The position numbers and the translations under genes were made by a program. The notes below the pieces were generated by a model. It had not been told where the DNA came from. It worked only from the letters and a program-made list of their open reading frames with translations, and searched no databases. This document shows, one piece after another, positions 8,093 through 17,203 of a stretch of DNA of 36,421 nucleotides. This DNA comes from Pseudonocardia sp. (GTDB lineage: Bacteria > Actinomycetota > Actinomycetes > Mycobacteriales > Pseudonocardiaceae). Each line of letters starts with the position of its first letter. Position 1 is the first letter of the stretch. The DNA is taken from contig JAJAZD010000117.1 of assembly GCA_026785945.1 (NCBI GenBank), forward strand, positions 1 to 36,421, given 5' to 3'.

Positions 8093-9400
8093 GTGGTGGA
8101 CGAAATGGCGCTCCGCCCTTCTCCCGCAGGTCGGGGGTGGGCGCTGTGGAGCTTGCCGACCCGCGCTGTCGCGGTGGTGCTCACGGTGGAAGCAGTGGCC
8201 GTGGCCGTCGTGTTGTCCTCGGCCGCCACGCCCCTGCCCGGGGAGGCGGCGCTCGCCGTGTTCGTGGTGCTGCTGAGCGTGGTCCACACCGAGCTCGCCA
8301 CCGGTATCGAACGCATCCGCAGGCGGACCGCCGCCACCTCCTACTTCGACCTCAGCTCCGTCTGGACCTTCGCCGCCGCCCTGCTGCTGCCCACGCTGCT
8401 GACCGCCGGGGTCGTCGTCGCGGTGTATACGCACCTCTGGCGGCGCGTCTGGCGTCCGGCCAAGGTGGCCCTGCACCGGCACGTCTACACGACGGCCACC
8501 GTCGTCCTCGCCGCCGCCGCGGCGCACGCTGCTGTCCGCTCGGTCGGCGGCCTGCCCGAGGGCCCCGACGACCTCGGCGGCATCCTCGCCATCGGGCTGG
8601 CCATCCTCGTCTACATCACGGTCAACACCACGCTCGTCGCCGGGGAGATGTCGCTGAGCAGCGGTCCCACCGGTCTCCGGGACCTGCTCGGGCGCCTGGA
8701 CGACAACGCCCTCGAGATCGCGACGTTGTGCATGGGCGCGCTGGCCGCGGTCGCACTCACTGCGGCGCCGGGCCTGGTCGCGTTGGCGCTGCCGCCGATC
8801 CTGGTCCTGCACCGGGCCGTGCTGGTCCGCCATCTGGAGCAGGTGGCGAGCACCGACTCGAAGACCGGGTTGCTCACCAACGCGGCGTGGCGGACGGAGG
8901 CCGCACGCACCGTCGGCCGGGTGCAGCGTGCCAGCCGCGCCGTCGCGGTCCTGATCCTGGACCTCGACCACTTCAAGACCGTCAACGACGTCCACGGCCA
9001 CCTGGCCGGGGACGACGTGCTGGCCGCGGTCGCGACCCAGCTGCGCACCGGGGTCCGCGAGCACGATGTCGTCGGCCGGTTCGGCGGCGAGGAGTTCGTC
9101 GTTCTGCTGCGCGACCTGCCCACGGGGCAGGCGGGACGCACGGAGATGTTCGCCGTGGCGGAACGCCTGCGTCGCCGGATCGCGGGCCTCGACGTGGTCG
9201 TGGACACCGCGGACGGCGTGTTGACCGTCAACGGCCTCTCGATCTCCGTCGGCGGCGCGGCGTTCCCGGCCGACGGCGCCGCCCTCGAACAGGTGATGAG
9301 AGTCGCCGACGCCTCGCTGTACGCGGCCAAGCGGGCCGGTCGCAACCTGGTGCGCATCGCGGGCCCCGCGGAGATCCCGACGCCGCGCAGCGGGAGCTGA
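8093..9400 (+). CDS. Membrane-anchored diguanylate cyclase (GGDEF), paralog 2
   Basis: This 435-residue protein has the same design as its upstream neighbour: a hydrophobic N-terminal half ([20 protein letters not shown] and later segments), then a GGDEF domain with [22 protein letters not shown], the active-site GGEEF (about residues 331-335) and the I-site REHD five residues before it. The two proteins share the membrane pattern as well ([28 protein letters not shown]), so this is a tandem duplication of the whole gene. I chose the GTG at 8093 because GAGGGGG precedes it by a few bases and the likely promoter ends at 8055. An ATG at 8015 would add 26 residues, and its nearest GGAGG is 18 bases away. 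Confidence 0.9.
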   Translation: MVDEMALRPSPAGRGWALWSLPTRAVAVVLTVEAVAVAVVLSSAATPLPGEAALAVFVVLLSVVHTELATGIERIRRRTAATSYFDLSSVWTFAAALLLPTLLTAGVVVAVYTHLWRRVWRPAKVALHRHVYTTATVVLAAAAAHAAVRSVGGLPEGPDDLGGILAIGLAILVYITVNTTLVAGEMSLSSGPTGLRDLLGRLDDNALEIATLCMGALAAVALTAAPGLVALALPPILVLHRAVLVRHLEQVASTDSKTGLLTNAAWRTEAARTVGRVQRASRAVAVLILDLDHFKTVNDVHGHLAGDDVLAAVATQLRTGVREHDVVGRFGGEEFVVLLRDLPTGQAGRTEMFAVAERLRRRIAGLDVVVDTADGVLTVNGLSISVGGAAFPADGAALEQVMRVADASLYAAKRAGRNLVRIAGPAEIPTPRSGS

Positions 9401-9454
9401 GCACGCGAGCGCCGCGGATCACCCTGGCGTCGGGCCGCGGGTCGGGCCTTTCCG

Positions 9455-9460
9455 TAAGAT
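9455..9460 (+). promoter_or_regulatory. -10 box of dxs (leaderless start)
   Basis: TAAGAT ends 7 bases before the GTG at 9468, so transcription would begin at or next to the start codon. The alternative ATG at 9459 overlaps the -10 box itself and is unlikely to be transcribed. No good -35 box is seen. Confidence 0.5.
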
Positions 9461-9467
9461 GGGGCCG

Positions 9468-11402
9468 GTGACCGTGTTGCGATCCATCCGTGGCCCGGCC
9501 GACCTCAAGAGGCTCGGCAGTGATGCGCTCACGGCGCTGGCCGCCGAGATCCGCGCCGCGCTGGTGTCCTCGGTGTCCCGCACCGGTGGGCACCTCGGCC
9601 CGAACCTCGGGGTCGTCGAGCTGACCATCGCGTTGCACCGGGTGTTCGACTCCCCGCGTGACACGCTGATCTGGGACACCGGCCACCAGGCCTACGTCCA
9701 CAAGATGCTCACGGGGCGTCAGGACGGCTGGGAGCGTCTCAAGACCTCCGGCGGGTTGTCCGGCTACCCGTGTCGCGCCGAGAGCGAGCACGACCACGTC
9801 GAGAACAGCCACGCGTCCACGTCGCTGTCGTGGGCCGACGGGGTGTCCCACGCGTACGCGCTGACCGGGCAGCAGCGCCACGTCGTTGCCGTGATCGGCG
9901 ACGGCGCCCTGACCGGCGGCATGGCCTGGGAGGCGCTCAACAACATCGCGGCCGACCGTGGCCGCAACGTCGTCGTCGTCGTCAACGACAACGGCCGGTC
10001 CTACGCCCCGACGATCGGCGGGCTCGCCGACCGGCTGGCGTCGATGCGGCTGCAGCCCGGTTACGAGCGGGTCCTGGAGGCGGGCAAGCAGGCGCTCTCG
10101 CGGACACCGGTCGTCGGCGGCACCCTGTACGCCGGGCTGCACGCGTTCAAGGCCGGCGTGAAGGACGCGCTGAGCCCGCAGGAGCTGTTCTCGGACCTGG
10201 GACTGAAGTACATCGGCCCGGTCGACGGGCACGACATCGCCGCGATGGAGTCGGCGCTGCGCCGTGCACGCCACTTCAGCGGGCCGGTGATCGTGCACGC
10301 TGTGACCCGCAAGGGCAACGGCTACCCGCCCGCGGAGAACGACGAAGCCGAGCAGATGCACAGCGCGGCGGCGTTCGACCCGCAGACCGGGCTCCCGACC
10401 GGCGCGCCGTCGGTCGGCTGGACCGACGTGTTCGCCGACGAGATGGTCGCGCTCGGCCTACGCCGCCCGGACGTCATCGCCATCACGGCCGCGATGCTCG
10501 GTCCCACCGGGCTCGCCCCGTTCGCGCAGGCCTACCCGGATCGCTGCATCGACGTCGGTATCGCCGAACAGCACGCCCTCACCTCCGCCGCCGGGCTCGC
10601 CTCCGGGGGGTTGCACCCGGTGGTCGCGCTGTACTCGACGTTCCTCAACCGCGCCTTCGACCAGCTCCTCATGGACGTCGCCCTGCACGGCCAGGCCGTC
10701 ACGCTCGTCCTGGACCGCGCCGGGATCACCGGCAGCGACGGGCCGTCGCACAACGGCATGTGGGACCTGTCGATCCTCGGGATCGTCCCCGGCATGCGCG
10801 TCGCCGCACCGCGGGACGCGGGCACGCTCCGCGAGGAGCTCGCCGAGGCTGTCGCGGTCGACGACGGCCCCACCGCGATCCGGTTCCCGAAGGGCGCGGT
10901 GATCGACGCGGTTCCCGCACTGCGCCGGGTCGGCGGCGTCGACGTGCTGCACGAGCCCGTGGCACCCGAGGAGTCGTCGGTGCTGATGGTGTGTGCGGGC
11001 GCGTTCGGTGAGCTGGGCGTCGCGGCGGCGCAGCGGCTCGCGCGCCAAGGTGTGGCGGTCACGGTCGTCGATCCGCGCTGGGTGCTGCCCGTACCCGGTG
11101 TACTGGTCGAGATGGCCGCCGCGCACCGGCTCGTCGTCACGGTCGCAGACAGCGGTCGCCACGGCGGGTTCGGCTCGGCGATGTCCGACGCGCTGCGCGC
11201 CGCCGAGTGCGACGTCCCGCTGCGCGACCTCGCGATCCCGCAGGAGTTCCTCGACCACGGGAGTCGCTCCGACGTGCTGGCCGCGGCCGGACTCACCGTG
11301 CAGGACGTCGCTCGCCGGATCACCGAGTGGGCGGCGGCGCAGTCCCGGGACCCGGTCGCCGAGCCCGCGACCGCGGAGACCACCGGGGAGCAGGCGCGCT
11401 GA
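9468..11402 (+). CDS. dxs: 1-deoxy-D-xylulose-5-phosphate synthase
   Basis: Dxs condenses pyruvate and glyceraldehyde 3-phosphate to DXP with thiamine diphosphate, the first step of the MEP isoprenoid pathway. The 644-residue protein has the family length. Motifs: [21 protein letters not shown] near the N-terminus, [15 protein letters not shown], the ThDP/Mg motif [25 protein letters not shown], then the transketolase pyrimidine domain with [17 protein letters not shown] (catalytic Glu) and [15 protein letters not shown], and the C-terminal domain. Its stop codon overlaps the start of the response-regulator gene by one base, so dxs and the two-component pair are probably cotranscribed. In M. 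tuberculosis dxs1 lies in the same neighbourhood as RNase D, DUF3000 and hemE. Confidence 0.97.
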   Translation: MTVLRSIRGPADLKRLGSDALTALAAEIRAALVSSVSRTGGHLGPNLGVVELTIALHRVFDSPRDTLIWDTGHQAYVHKMLTGRQDGWERLKTSGGLSGYPCRAESEHDHVENSHASTSLSWADGVSHAYALTGQQRHVVAVIGDGALTGGMAWEALNNIAADRGRNVVVVVNDNGRSYAPTIGGLADRLASMRLQPGYERVLEAGKQALSRTPVVGGTLYAGLHAFKAGVKDALSPQELFSDLGLKYIGPVDGHDIAAMESALRRARHFSGPVIVHAVTRKGNGYPPAENDEAEQMHSAAAFDPQTGLPTGAPSVGWTDVFADEMVALGLRRPDVIAITAAMLGPTGLAPFAQAYPDRCIDVGIAEQHALTSAAGLASGGLHPVVALYSTFLNRAFDQLLMDVALHGQAVTLVLDRAGITGSDGPSHNGMWDLSILGIVPGMRVAAPRDAGTLREELAEAVAVDDGPTAIRFPKGAVIDAVPALRRVGGVDVLHEPVAPEESSVLMVCAGAFGELGVAAAQRLARQGVAVTVVDPRWVLPVPGVLVEMAAAHRLVVTVADSGRHGGFGSAMSDALRAAECDVPLRDLAIPQEFLDHGSRSDVLAAAGLTVQDVARRITEWAAAQSRDPVAEPATAETTGEQAR

Positions 11403-12067
11403 TGCGCATCCTCATCGTGGAGGACGAGCACGCGCTCGCCGACGCCGTTGCCCGCGGGCTGCGGCGCGAGGGCATGGCCGTCGACGTGGCCTACGACGGC
11501 GACACCGGCCACGAGAAGTCGGTGATCACCCGCTACGACGTCGTGGTCCTGGACCGTGACCTGCCCGGGATGGGCGGCGACGAGTTGTGCGCGGAGATCG
11601 TCGCATCCGGCACCACGACCAGGGTGCTGATGTTGACGGCCAGCGGCACGCTCGCCGACAAGGTCGACGGCCTGTCCCGCGGGGCCGACGACTACCTCGC
11701 CAAACCCTTCGACTTCCCCGAGCTGCTGGCGCGCTGCCGGGCACTGGGTCGCCGGGCGACCCCGGCCGCGCCTCCCATGCTCCTGGCCGGCGACGTCGCC
11801 CTGGACCCGGCCAAGCGCACCGTCGTGCGGGCCGAGCGCACCGTCGAGCTCACCCGCAAGGAGTTCGGCGTGCTCGAGGTGTTGCTCGCGGCGGGTGGGG
11901 CGGTGGTGAGCAGCGAGGAGCTGCTCGAGCGGGTCTGGGACGAGAACGCCGACCCGTTCACCACCACCGTCCGGGTCACGGTCATGACGTTGCGCAAGAA
12001 GCTCGGCGACCCCGGGGTCATCGAGACCGTCGTGGGCGCCGGCTACCGGGTACCGGCCGCGGGCTGA
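11402..12067 (+). CDS. OmpR/PhoB-type response regulator
   Basis: The 221-residue regulator has a receiver domain (1-115) with acidic pair Glu7/Asp8, phospho-acceptor Asp51 (VVVLDRDLPG), LMLTASG and LAKPFDFPEL (conserved Lys near 101), then a winged-helix DNA-binding domain (about 125-220) ending GAGYRVPAAG. Its ATG shares one base with the dxs stop, and the sensor kinase begins 4 bases after its own stop, so the pair is one cognate two-component system. Targets are unknown. The tight link to dxs hints at control of, or response to, isoprenoid or envelope state, but this is only inferred from position. Confidence 0.95.
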   Translation: MRILIVEDEHALADAVARGLRREGMAVDVAYDGDTGHEKSVITRYDVVVLDRDLPGMGGDELCAEIVASGTTTRVLMLTASGTLADKVDGLSRGADDYLAKPFDFPELLARCRALGRRATPAAPPMLLAGDVALDPAKRTVVRAERTVELTRKEFGVLEVLLAAGGAVVSSEELLERVWDENADPFTTTVRVTVMTLRKKLGDPGVIETVVGAGYRVPAAG

Positions 12068-12071
12068 TCAG

Positions 12072-13205
12072 GTGAGGGCCGGCCGCCGGACCGGGCTGCG
12101 CCCCCGGTTGACGCTGGTCAGCACCGTGCTCGTGGCCGTGGTCAGCGGGCTGCTGCTGTGGCTGGGCTGGCTGCTGGTGGGTGGCGTCGCGCGGACCGGT
12201 CCCGCGCTGCCTCCGGGCAGCACCGTGCGGGTGGGGGACCGGGTGGTCCCCGCGGAACAGGTCAGTGAGGCGGTCGGCGCGGCCGCGCGCAGCCAGGTGC
12301 TCCAGGCGGGGCTGGTCGCCTTCCCACTGGTGGTGATCGCGGCGGCGGTCGTCTCGTGGTGGCTCGTGGGGCGTGTGCTCGACCCGCTGCACGCCGTCAC
12401 CGCCACGGCACGTCGGCTCACCGTCGAGTCCCTGGACACCCGCACGGGCTTGCGCGGCGCCCGCGGCGAGGTCGCCGAGCTGGCCGCCGGTTTCGACGCG
12501 ATGCTCGACCGGCTGCAGGCCGCGTTCGACGCGCAACGCCGGTTCGTCGCCAACGCCAGCCACGAGCTGCGCACCCCGCTGGCCGTACTGCGCACCGAGG
12601 TGGACGTGACGCTGTCCGACCCCGATGCGGACCTCGACGAGCTGCGGCGGATGGGATCGGTCGTGCGGACGGCCACGCGGCGTGCCGACGACCTCGTGGC
12701 CGGGCTGCTGCTGCTCGCCCGCACCGAGGGCACCGGACTCGCGGACGTGCGCCCGGTCGATCTCGCCGAGGTGGTGGTCCCCGCGCTGGCGGCGGTGCGG
12801 GCCGAGGCCGGGCGCCGTGCCCTGCAGGTGCAGGTGCGTACGACCCCCGCCCCGGCGCACGGCGACCCGGTGCTGCTGGAGCGGGTCGCGGGCAACCTGC
12901 TGGAGAACGCGGTGCGTCACAACGTCGTCGGCGGCTGGGTGGAGGTGTGTTCCGGGATCTCGGACGGGGCGTCGGAGCTGCAGGTCGCGTCCAGCGGCTC
13001 CGAGGTGCCCCCCGAGCGTGTGGCGGAGCTGTTCGAGCCGTTCCGCCGCGGCCCGGTCGAACGCACCGGTGCCGCTCCGGGCTCCGGGCTGGGCCTGTCG
13101 ATCGTCCGCGCGGTGGTGCGGGCGCACGGCGGCACGGTGACCGCGGTCCCGGTGGCCGGCGGGGGCCTGAGCGTGACCGTGCGGCTACCGCCGCCCCCGG
13201 GTTGA
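12072..13205 (+). CDS. Sensor histidine kinase, partner of the upstream regulator
   Basis: This 377-residue membrane kinase has TM1 at about 13-40, a short extracytoplasmic loop of about 35 residues, TM2 at about 78-100, HAMP (101-150), HisKA with His164 in FVANASHELRTPLAVL, and an ATPase domain with N-box LLENAVRHN and G2 box GSGLGLSIVRAVVRAHGG. The G1 region reads VASSGSEVPPE, weaker than the usual DxGxGI but similar to many actinobacterial kinases. GTG is the start, 4 bases after the regulator gene. The small sensor loop suggests sensing in or near the membrane. The last 289 bases overlap the RNase D frame on the other strand. Confidence 0.93.
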   Translation: MRAGRRTGLRPRLTLVSTVLVAVVSGLLLWLGWLLVGGVARTGPALPPGSTVRVGDRVVPAEQVSEAVGAAARSQVLQAGLVAFPLVVIAAAVVSWWLVGRVLDPLHAVTATARRLTVESLDTRTGLRGARGEVAELAAGFDAMLDRLQAAFDAQRRFVANASHELRTPLAVLRTEVDVTLSDPDADLDELRRMGSVVRTATRRADDLVAGLLLLARTEGTGLADVRPVDLAEVVVPALAAVRAEAGRRALQVQVRTTPAPAHGDPVLLERVAGNLLENAVRHNVVGGWVEVCSGISDGASELQVASSGSEVPPERVAELFEPFRRGPVERTGAAPGSGLGLSIVRAVVRAHGGTVTAVPVAGGGLSVTVRLPPPPG

Positions 13206-14392
13206 CCGGATCCCGGTCGGCTCGCGCGGAGGGTGGGCAGCAGGCGGTCGGCCAGCAGGGCGATCTGCCAGTCCCTCGCCCCGCCCGTGGCCAGCGCCGC
13301 CCCCACGTCGTCGTCGGTCGGTGGGGTCCAGCACAGACGTCGGAGCAGGTCGGGCTGCAGCAGGTTCTCCACCGGTATCCGGAGCTCCTCGCCGACCGCG
13401 GCCAGCACCGCGCGGGCGGCGGTGAGTCGCGCGGCGGCGTCCGGGTCACGGTCCGCCCAGCGCGCCACGGGGGGAGGGCCGTCCTGGGGAGGTGCCGGCC
13501 TGGGCAGCTCGTCACCGTCGAGCCCGGCGGCCTGGGCCAGGGCCGCGAACCAGTAGTTGGTCAGCTTGCGCTGCGAGCGGCCGCGGAACACCGGCATCGC
13601 GGCGAGCGCCTGCGCCGACTCCGGGGCGGTGACCGCGGCCTCGACGACGGCCGCGTCGGGCAGGACCCGACCGGGCGCGATGTCACGTTCGGCGGCCAGC
13701 CGGTCGCGGGCCTCCCAGAGCGCCCGGACGGCGGCCAGCGGGCGTGCCTTGCGGATCTTGTGGATGCCCGACGTGCGTCGCCACGGCTCGACCCTCGGCG
13801 CGGCCGGGCCCGCGGTGCGGACGGCCTCGAACTCCTCGTTGGCCCAGTCGAGCTTGCCCTGCTCGCTCAGCAGGGCCACCAGGACGTCCCGCAGCTCCAC
13901 GAGCACCTCGACGTCGAGTGCGGCGTAGACCAGCCAGTCCTCCGGAAGGGGGCGTCGGGACCAGTCCGCGGCGCCGTGCCCCTTCTCCAGGGACAGCCCC
14001 AGCATCTGCTCGACGAGCGGGCCGAGCCCGACGCGGGGGAGCCCCGCGAGGCGTCCCGCCAGCTCGGTGTCGAACAGTCGCGACGGGACGAGCCCGACCT
14101 CGGCCAGACACGCCAGGTCCTGGTTGGCGGCATGCAGTACCCACTCCGGGCCCGTGAGGGCGGTGGCGAGCTCGGCGAGGTCGCTGTCCAGCGGGATCGG
14201 GTCCACGAGCGCGGTGCCGGCACCGACCCGGCGCAACTGCACCAGATACGCGCGCTGCGAGTAGCGGAAGCCCGAGGCGCGCTCGGCGTCGACGGCGACC
14301 GGGCCCGTACCGCTCGCGAACTCACGTGCGGTGCGGGCCAGCGCCGCCCGATCCGTGATCACCGGCGGCAGGCCGTCGGCGGGTCGCAACAA
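12917..14392 (-). CDS. rnd: Ribonuclease D (DEDD exonuclease with HRDC), over-long C-terminus
   Basis: A 3'-5' exoribonuclease of the RNase D family. DEDD residues are seen in VAVDAERASG (Asp, Glu), AANQDLACL (Asp) and YAALDVEVL (YxxxD). An HRDC-like domain follows (about residues 205-300: EPWRRTSGIHKIRKARPLAAVRALW). Homologs end soon after IALLADRLLPTL, near 13200. Here no stop occurs, and the frame runs another 95 codons antisense to the kinase gene; that tail is Ser/Thr/Pro-rich and has no domain. The start is uncertain: TTG codons at 14392/14389 are the only common starts in frame. A CTG at 14458 overlaps the upstream gene's stop as CTGA and would give a plausible acidic N-terminus (LTEEPLDDD). 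In either case it is the second gene after the LuxR-type regulator. Confidence 0.85.
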   Translation of the reverse strand: MLRPADGLPPVITDRAALARTAREFASGTGPVAVDAERASGFRYSQRAYLVQLRRVGAGTALVDPIPLDSDLAELATALTGPEWVLHAANQDLACLAEVGLVPSRLFDTELAGRLAGLPRVGLGPLVEQMLGLSLEKGHGAADWSRRPLPEDWLVYAALDVEVLVELRDVLVALLSEQGKLDWANEEFEAVRTAGPAAPRVEPWRRTSGIHKIRKARPLAAVRALWEARDRLAAERDIAPGRVLPDAAVVEAAVTAPESAQALAAMPVFRGRSQRKLTNYWFAALAQAAGLDGDELPRPAPPQDGPPPVARWADRDPDAAARLTAARAVLAAVGEELRIPVENLLQPDLLRRLCWTPPTDDDVGAALATGGARDWQIALLADRLLPTLRASRPGSGQPGGGGSRTVTLRPPPATGTAVTVPPCARTTARTIDRPSPEPGAAPVRSTGPRRNGSNSSATRSGGTSEPLDATCSSDAPSEIPEHTSTQPPTTL

Positions 14393-14454
14393 CGCGACCG
14401 GTGTCGGGGCGGTCGGCTCCGGGGACTCCTGGTCGTCGTCGAGTGGTTCCTCGG

Positions 14455-15171
14455 TCAGCGGATGACCCCGGCCCGCATCGCCAGCGCCACCATCTGGGCG
14501 CGGTCGCCCGTGCCGAGCTTGCGCCCGATCCGGGACAGGTGACTCTTCACGGTGAGTGCGGAGAGGCTCAACGCCTCACCGATCTCCTTGTTGGACTGGC
14601 CGTCGGCCACCAGTTGCAGCACCTCCACCTCGCGCGCCGAGAGCTCACGCGGGGTGTTGTCGGTGCCAGGGACACGGGTGCCCGTAGCCAGTAACGGGGC
14701 GACCGCCGGATCGGCGTAGACACCGCCGTCGAGCACGCGTTTGACGCCGTCGGTGACGATCGCCGCCGACGCCGACTTGAGCAGGTACGCTTGCGCCCCG
14801 GCCTGGAACGCGGATCGCACGGCATACGGGTCGTCCGAGGACGCCAGCACGACGAGACGGTTCCAACCCAGCGACCGCAGTTCGGTCACGAGGTCGAGCC
14901 CACTCCCGTCGGGGAGTCCCAGATCCAGGATCGCCAGGTCGCACGGACCGTTGGCGTGCGCCCGCGCCCTCGCTTCGGCCACCGAGGAGGCCTCGTACAC
15001 CGTTCCCGCGCCCATCGAACGCAGACGTGCGGCGATCGCCTCACGCAGGAGCGGGTGGTCGTCGACCACCAGCACCGAGAACAGCTCTTCCCGCGGGTGC
15101 GGGACCATCGCGGGCGACAGCACAGCACCCGTCGTGCTGCGCACCTGTGCGCCCTGGCCCACTACGGCCAC
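14455..15171 (-). CDS. NarL/LuxR-type response regulator (orphan)
   Basis: This 238-residue regulator has a receiver domain from about residue 30 (LFSVLVVDDHPLLREAIAARL; Asp37/Asp38; phospho-acceptor Asp83 in LAILDLGLPDG; AYLLKSAS) and a LuxR-type helix-turn-helix at about 168-230 (LSAREVEVLQLVADG, NKEIGEALSLSALTVKSHLSRIGRKL). The frame is open 89 codons further upstream. I chose the GTG at 15171 because AGGAGG (15184-15179) precedes it by 7 bases and the DNA beyond is relatively AT-rich promoter-like sequence. No kinase lies beside it. Its stop codon abuts the RNase D frame, so the two are probably cotranscribed. Confidence 0.9.
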   Translation of the reverse strand: MAVVGQGAQVRSTTGAVLSPAMVPHPREELFSVLVVDDHPLLREAIAARLRSMGAGTVYEASSVAEARARAHANGPCDLAILDLGLPDGSGLDLVTELRSLGWNRLVVLASSDDPYAVRSAFQAGAQAYLLKSASAAIVTDGVKRVLDGGVYADPAVAPLLATGTRVPGTDNTPRELSAREVEVLQLVADGQSNKEIGEALSLSALTVKSHLSRIGRKLGTGDRAQMVALAMRAGVIR

Positions 15172-15434
15172 GTCATTACCTCCTGGAGTCGGTCGTGCCC
15201 CCCCGACCGGCACCCAGATCCTCAGCCGGTTCGAGCTGTCGCTCGGCCGCCTGAGGAGGTGTCGTCGAGCAAGCGTAGCCCCCAAGCGGCCTAACGTCGT
15301 GTATCGGATCGAACTTGGAAGGGTGAAAGTTACAGCGTTGTCGATCGCCAACCACTCAATCGGGTGACAAGTCCTTTCCGGACTGATCACAGCCAGCGTC
15401 TCACCCGCTGGTGGGGACCGGTGGACACCGGTGA
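15172..15434 (-). promoter_or_regulatory. Long leader/promoter region of the LuxR-type regulator
   Basis: These 263 bases between the DUF3000 stop and the regulator start contain a relatively AT-rich stretch at about 15290-15400, unlike the surrounding genes. A possible minus-strand -10 box TACGCT lies near 15276-15281. The strong AGGAGG at 15184-15179 sets the regulator start. No hairpin stands out. Confidence 0.4.
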
Positions 15435-16028
15435 TCACACTGTCCGCTGGGCGAGCGGGAGGATGCCCGCCGGCGGCAGTCCCGCGGCCGATGCCACGAG
15501 CCTGCAGAAGGCCTCGGAGTGACGGGTCAGATCCGGGCCCACCGGCGTCCAGGACGCCCGCAGCTCGACGTCATCGTCGCGTCGCGGGCCTGCGATGTCA
15601 CCGAACCGGACCGACGAGGTCTGCGTGACGGTGCCGCCGAGCGCCACGTGGTCGGCGCCCTCGAGCTCCAGCGCCTCGGTCAGCCACGACCATCCGACGA
15701 CCGGCAGCATCTCGTCGCCGAGCTGCTCGGGTTCGAGGCGGGCCTGCACGAAGCAGACGAGCCGGAATGTGCCCTCCCAGACGTCCTTCCCGGCCGGGTC
15801 GTACAGGAGGATGAGCCGCCCCGACGTGTCCGGTTCGTCGAGGTCGTCGAGAGGCTCGCCCGCCCGCCCCGCGCCCGCGTCCGCCTCGACGCTGAACGCC
15901 CAGGTGAAGGGGGCCAGCCGCGGCGGGGCGTCGAGTGCGGACACGAGCAGTTCCGGCCGCGGGCGCATCGCCCCGAGCGAGGCCACGGCGCGCCGGAACT
16001 CTGGTGGTGGGACGGTCGCGTCGGGCAT
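15435..16028 (-). CDS. DUF3000 domain protein
   Basis: This 197-residue protein matches the actinobacterial DUF3000 family: VPPPEFRRAVASLGAMRPRP at the start, LAPFTWAFSVEAD, GRLILLYDPAGKDVWEGTFRLVCFVQA, GWSWLTEALE and a C-terminal RASWTPVGPDLTRHSEAFCRL. It is soluble and its function is not known. The family is conserved beside hemE and RNase D in many actinobacteria (Rv2680 region of M. tuberculosis), and that order is kept here. The ATG at 16028 has no ribosome-binding site, but TAGAGT lies 8 bases upstream, which suggests a leaderless message. The much longer open frame upstream is antisense to hemE. Confidence 0.9.
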   Translation of the reverse strand: MPDATVPPPEFRRAVASLGAMRPRPELLVSALDAPPRLAPFTWAFSVEADAGAGRAGEPLDDLDEPDTSGRLILLYDPAGKDVWEGTFRLVCFVQARLEPEQLGDEMLPVVGWSWLTEALELEGADHVALGGTVTQTSSVRFGDIAGPRRDDDVELRASWTPVGPDLTRHSEAFCRLVASAAGLPPAGILPLAQRTV

Positions 16029-16036
16029 GGCCGGGG

Positions 16037-16042
16037 ACTCTA
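16037..16042 (-). promoter_or_regulatory. -10 box of the DUF3000 gene (leaderless)
   Basis: TAGAGT on the minus strand (16042-16037) ends 8 bases before the ATG at 16028. It supports that start, which lacks a Shine-Dalgarno. The hemE start lies 105 bases away on the other strand. Confidence 0.4.
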
Positions 16043-16133
16043 GGTCGCCCCCGGAGTCGCACCCGGCAGGCGCGCCGGGACCGGCTCGCCCAGGGCGCGG
16101 GAGGTCGATCGGGCGTGGGAAGATGCGGCCATC

Positions 16134-17198
16134 ATGGTCCCTCCCGCCGCGGTCGCCTCCGGTCGCCGTCGTGATCTCCGTTCGGCGCCGCTGCTCGTCG
16201 CGGCACGTGGCGGCAGGCCCGCGCACGTACCCGTGTGGTTCATGCGACAGGCCGGCCGGTCCCTGCCCGAGTACCGCGCGCTGCGCTCCGGCACCGGCAT
16301 GCTGGCTGCCTGCCTGACCCCGGACCTGACGTCCGAGATCACCATGCAGCCCGTGCGCCGCCACGGTGTGGACGCCGCGATCCTGTTCAGTGACATCGTC
16401 GTGCCCCTGTACGCGGCCGGGATCGGGGTCGACATCGTGCCCGGCACGGGCCCGGTGATCGACCACCCGATCCGCACGGCCGCCGACGTCGCCGCGCTCC
16501 CCTCGCTGGAGCCCGGCCGGGTGGCGCCGGTGGCCGACGCGATCGGCCTGCTGCTGCGCGAGCTGGGTGACGTCCCGCTGATCGGGTTCGCCGGCGCGCC
16601 GTTCACCCTCGCCTCCTACATGGTCGAGGGCGGACCCAGCCGCAACCACGAGCGGACCAAGGCCCTGATGCGCTCCGCGCCGGAGGTCTGGCACGCCCTG
16701 ATGGATCGGCTCGTCGGCATCACCTCGACGTTCCTGCACGTCCAGATCGACGCGGGCGTCGACGCGGTGCAGCTCTTCGACTCCTGGGCCGGTGCGCTGT
16801 CCGAACGCGACTACAGGGAGTACGTCCTGCCGCACTCCACCCGCGTGCTCGGCTCGGTCGCCGACGCCGGCGTGCCCCGCGTCCACTTCGGCGTCGGCAC
16901 CGGCGAGCTGCTCGGCGCCATGGCCGAGGCCGGTGCCGACGTCGTCGGCGTCGACTGGCGGATTCCGCTGGACGAGGCCGCCCGGCGCGCCGGGGGCACG
17001 CATCCGGTGCAGGGCAACCTCGACCCCGCGGTGCTGTTCGCCGACGCCGGCTCGATCGAGGCGGAGGTGCGCCGCATCCTCGACGAGGGGCGCCGCACGC
17101 CCGGGCACGTGTTCAACCTCGGCCACGGCGTGCTGCCCGACACCGACCCGGATGTGCTCACCCGGCTCGTCGAGCTGGTGCACGAGCAGGCCCCCTAG
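16134..17198 (+). CDS. hemE: Uroporphyrinogen III decarboxylase
   Basis: HemE removes four carboxyl groups from uroporphyrinogen III to give coproporphyrinogen III. At 354 residues it has the family length. Signatures are [20 protein letters not shown] (about residues 32-51, substrate-binding Arg residues), ILFSDIVVP with the catalytic Asp, [17 protein letters not shown], and [14 protein letters not shown] near the end. It is the first gene of hemE-hemY-hemQ, with 5 bases between it and hemY. Haem is therefore made by the coproporphyrin-dependent branch, the usual route in Actinomycetota. No Shine-Dalgarno is visible before the ATG; AAGAT about 9 bases upstream may be a weak -10. Confidence 0.97.
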   Translation: MVPPAAVASGRRRDLRSAPLLVAARGGRPAHVPVWFMRQAGRSLPEYRALRSGTGMLAACLTPDLTSEITMQPVRRHGVDAAILFSDIVVPLYAAGIGVDIVPGTGPVIDHPIRTAADVAALPSLEPGRVAPVADAIGLLLRELGDVPLIGFAGAPFTLASYMVEGGPSRNHERTKALMRSAPEVWHALMDRLVGITSTFLHVQIDAGVDAVQLFDSWAGALSERDYREYVLPHSTRVLGSVADAGVPRVHFGVGTGELLGAMAEAGADVVGVDWRIPLDEAARRAGGTHPVQGNLDPAVLFADAGSIEAEVRRILDEGRRTPGHVFNLGHGVLPDTDPDVLTRLVELVHEQAP

Positions 17199-17203
17199 CG
17201 CCG

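Noticed and set aside
15172-15438. 89-codon N-terminal extension of the LuxR-type regulator
   Set aside because: The strong AGGAGG before GTG 15171 and the relatively AT-rich upstream DNA favour the shorter protein.
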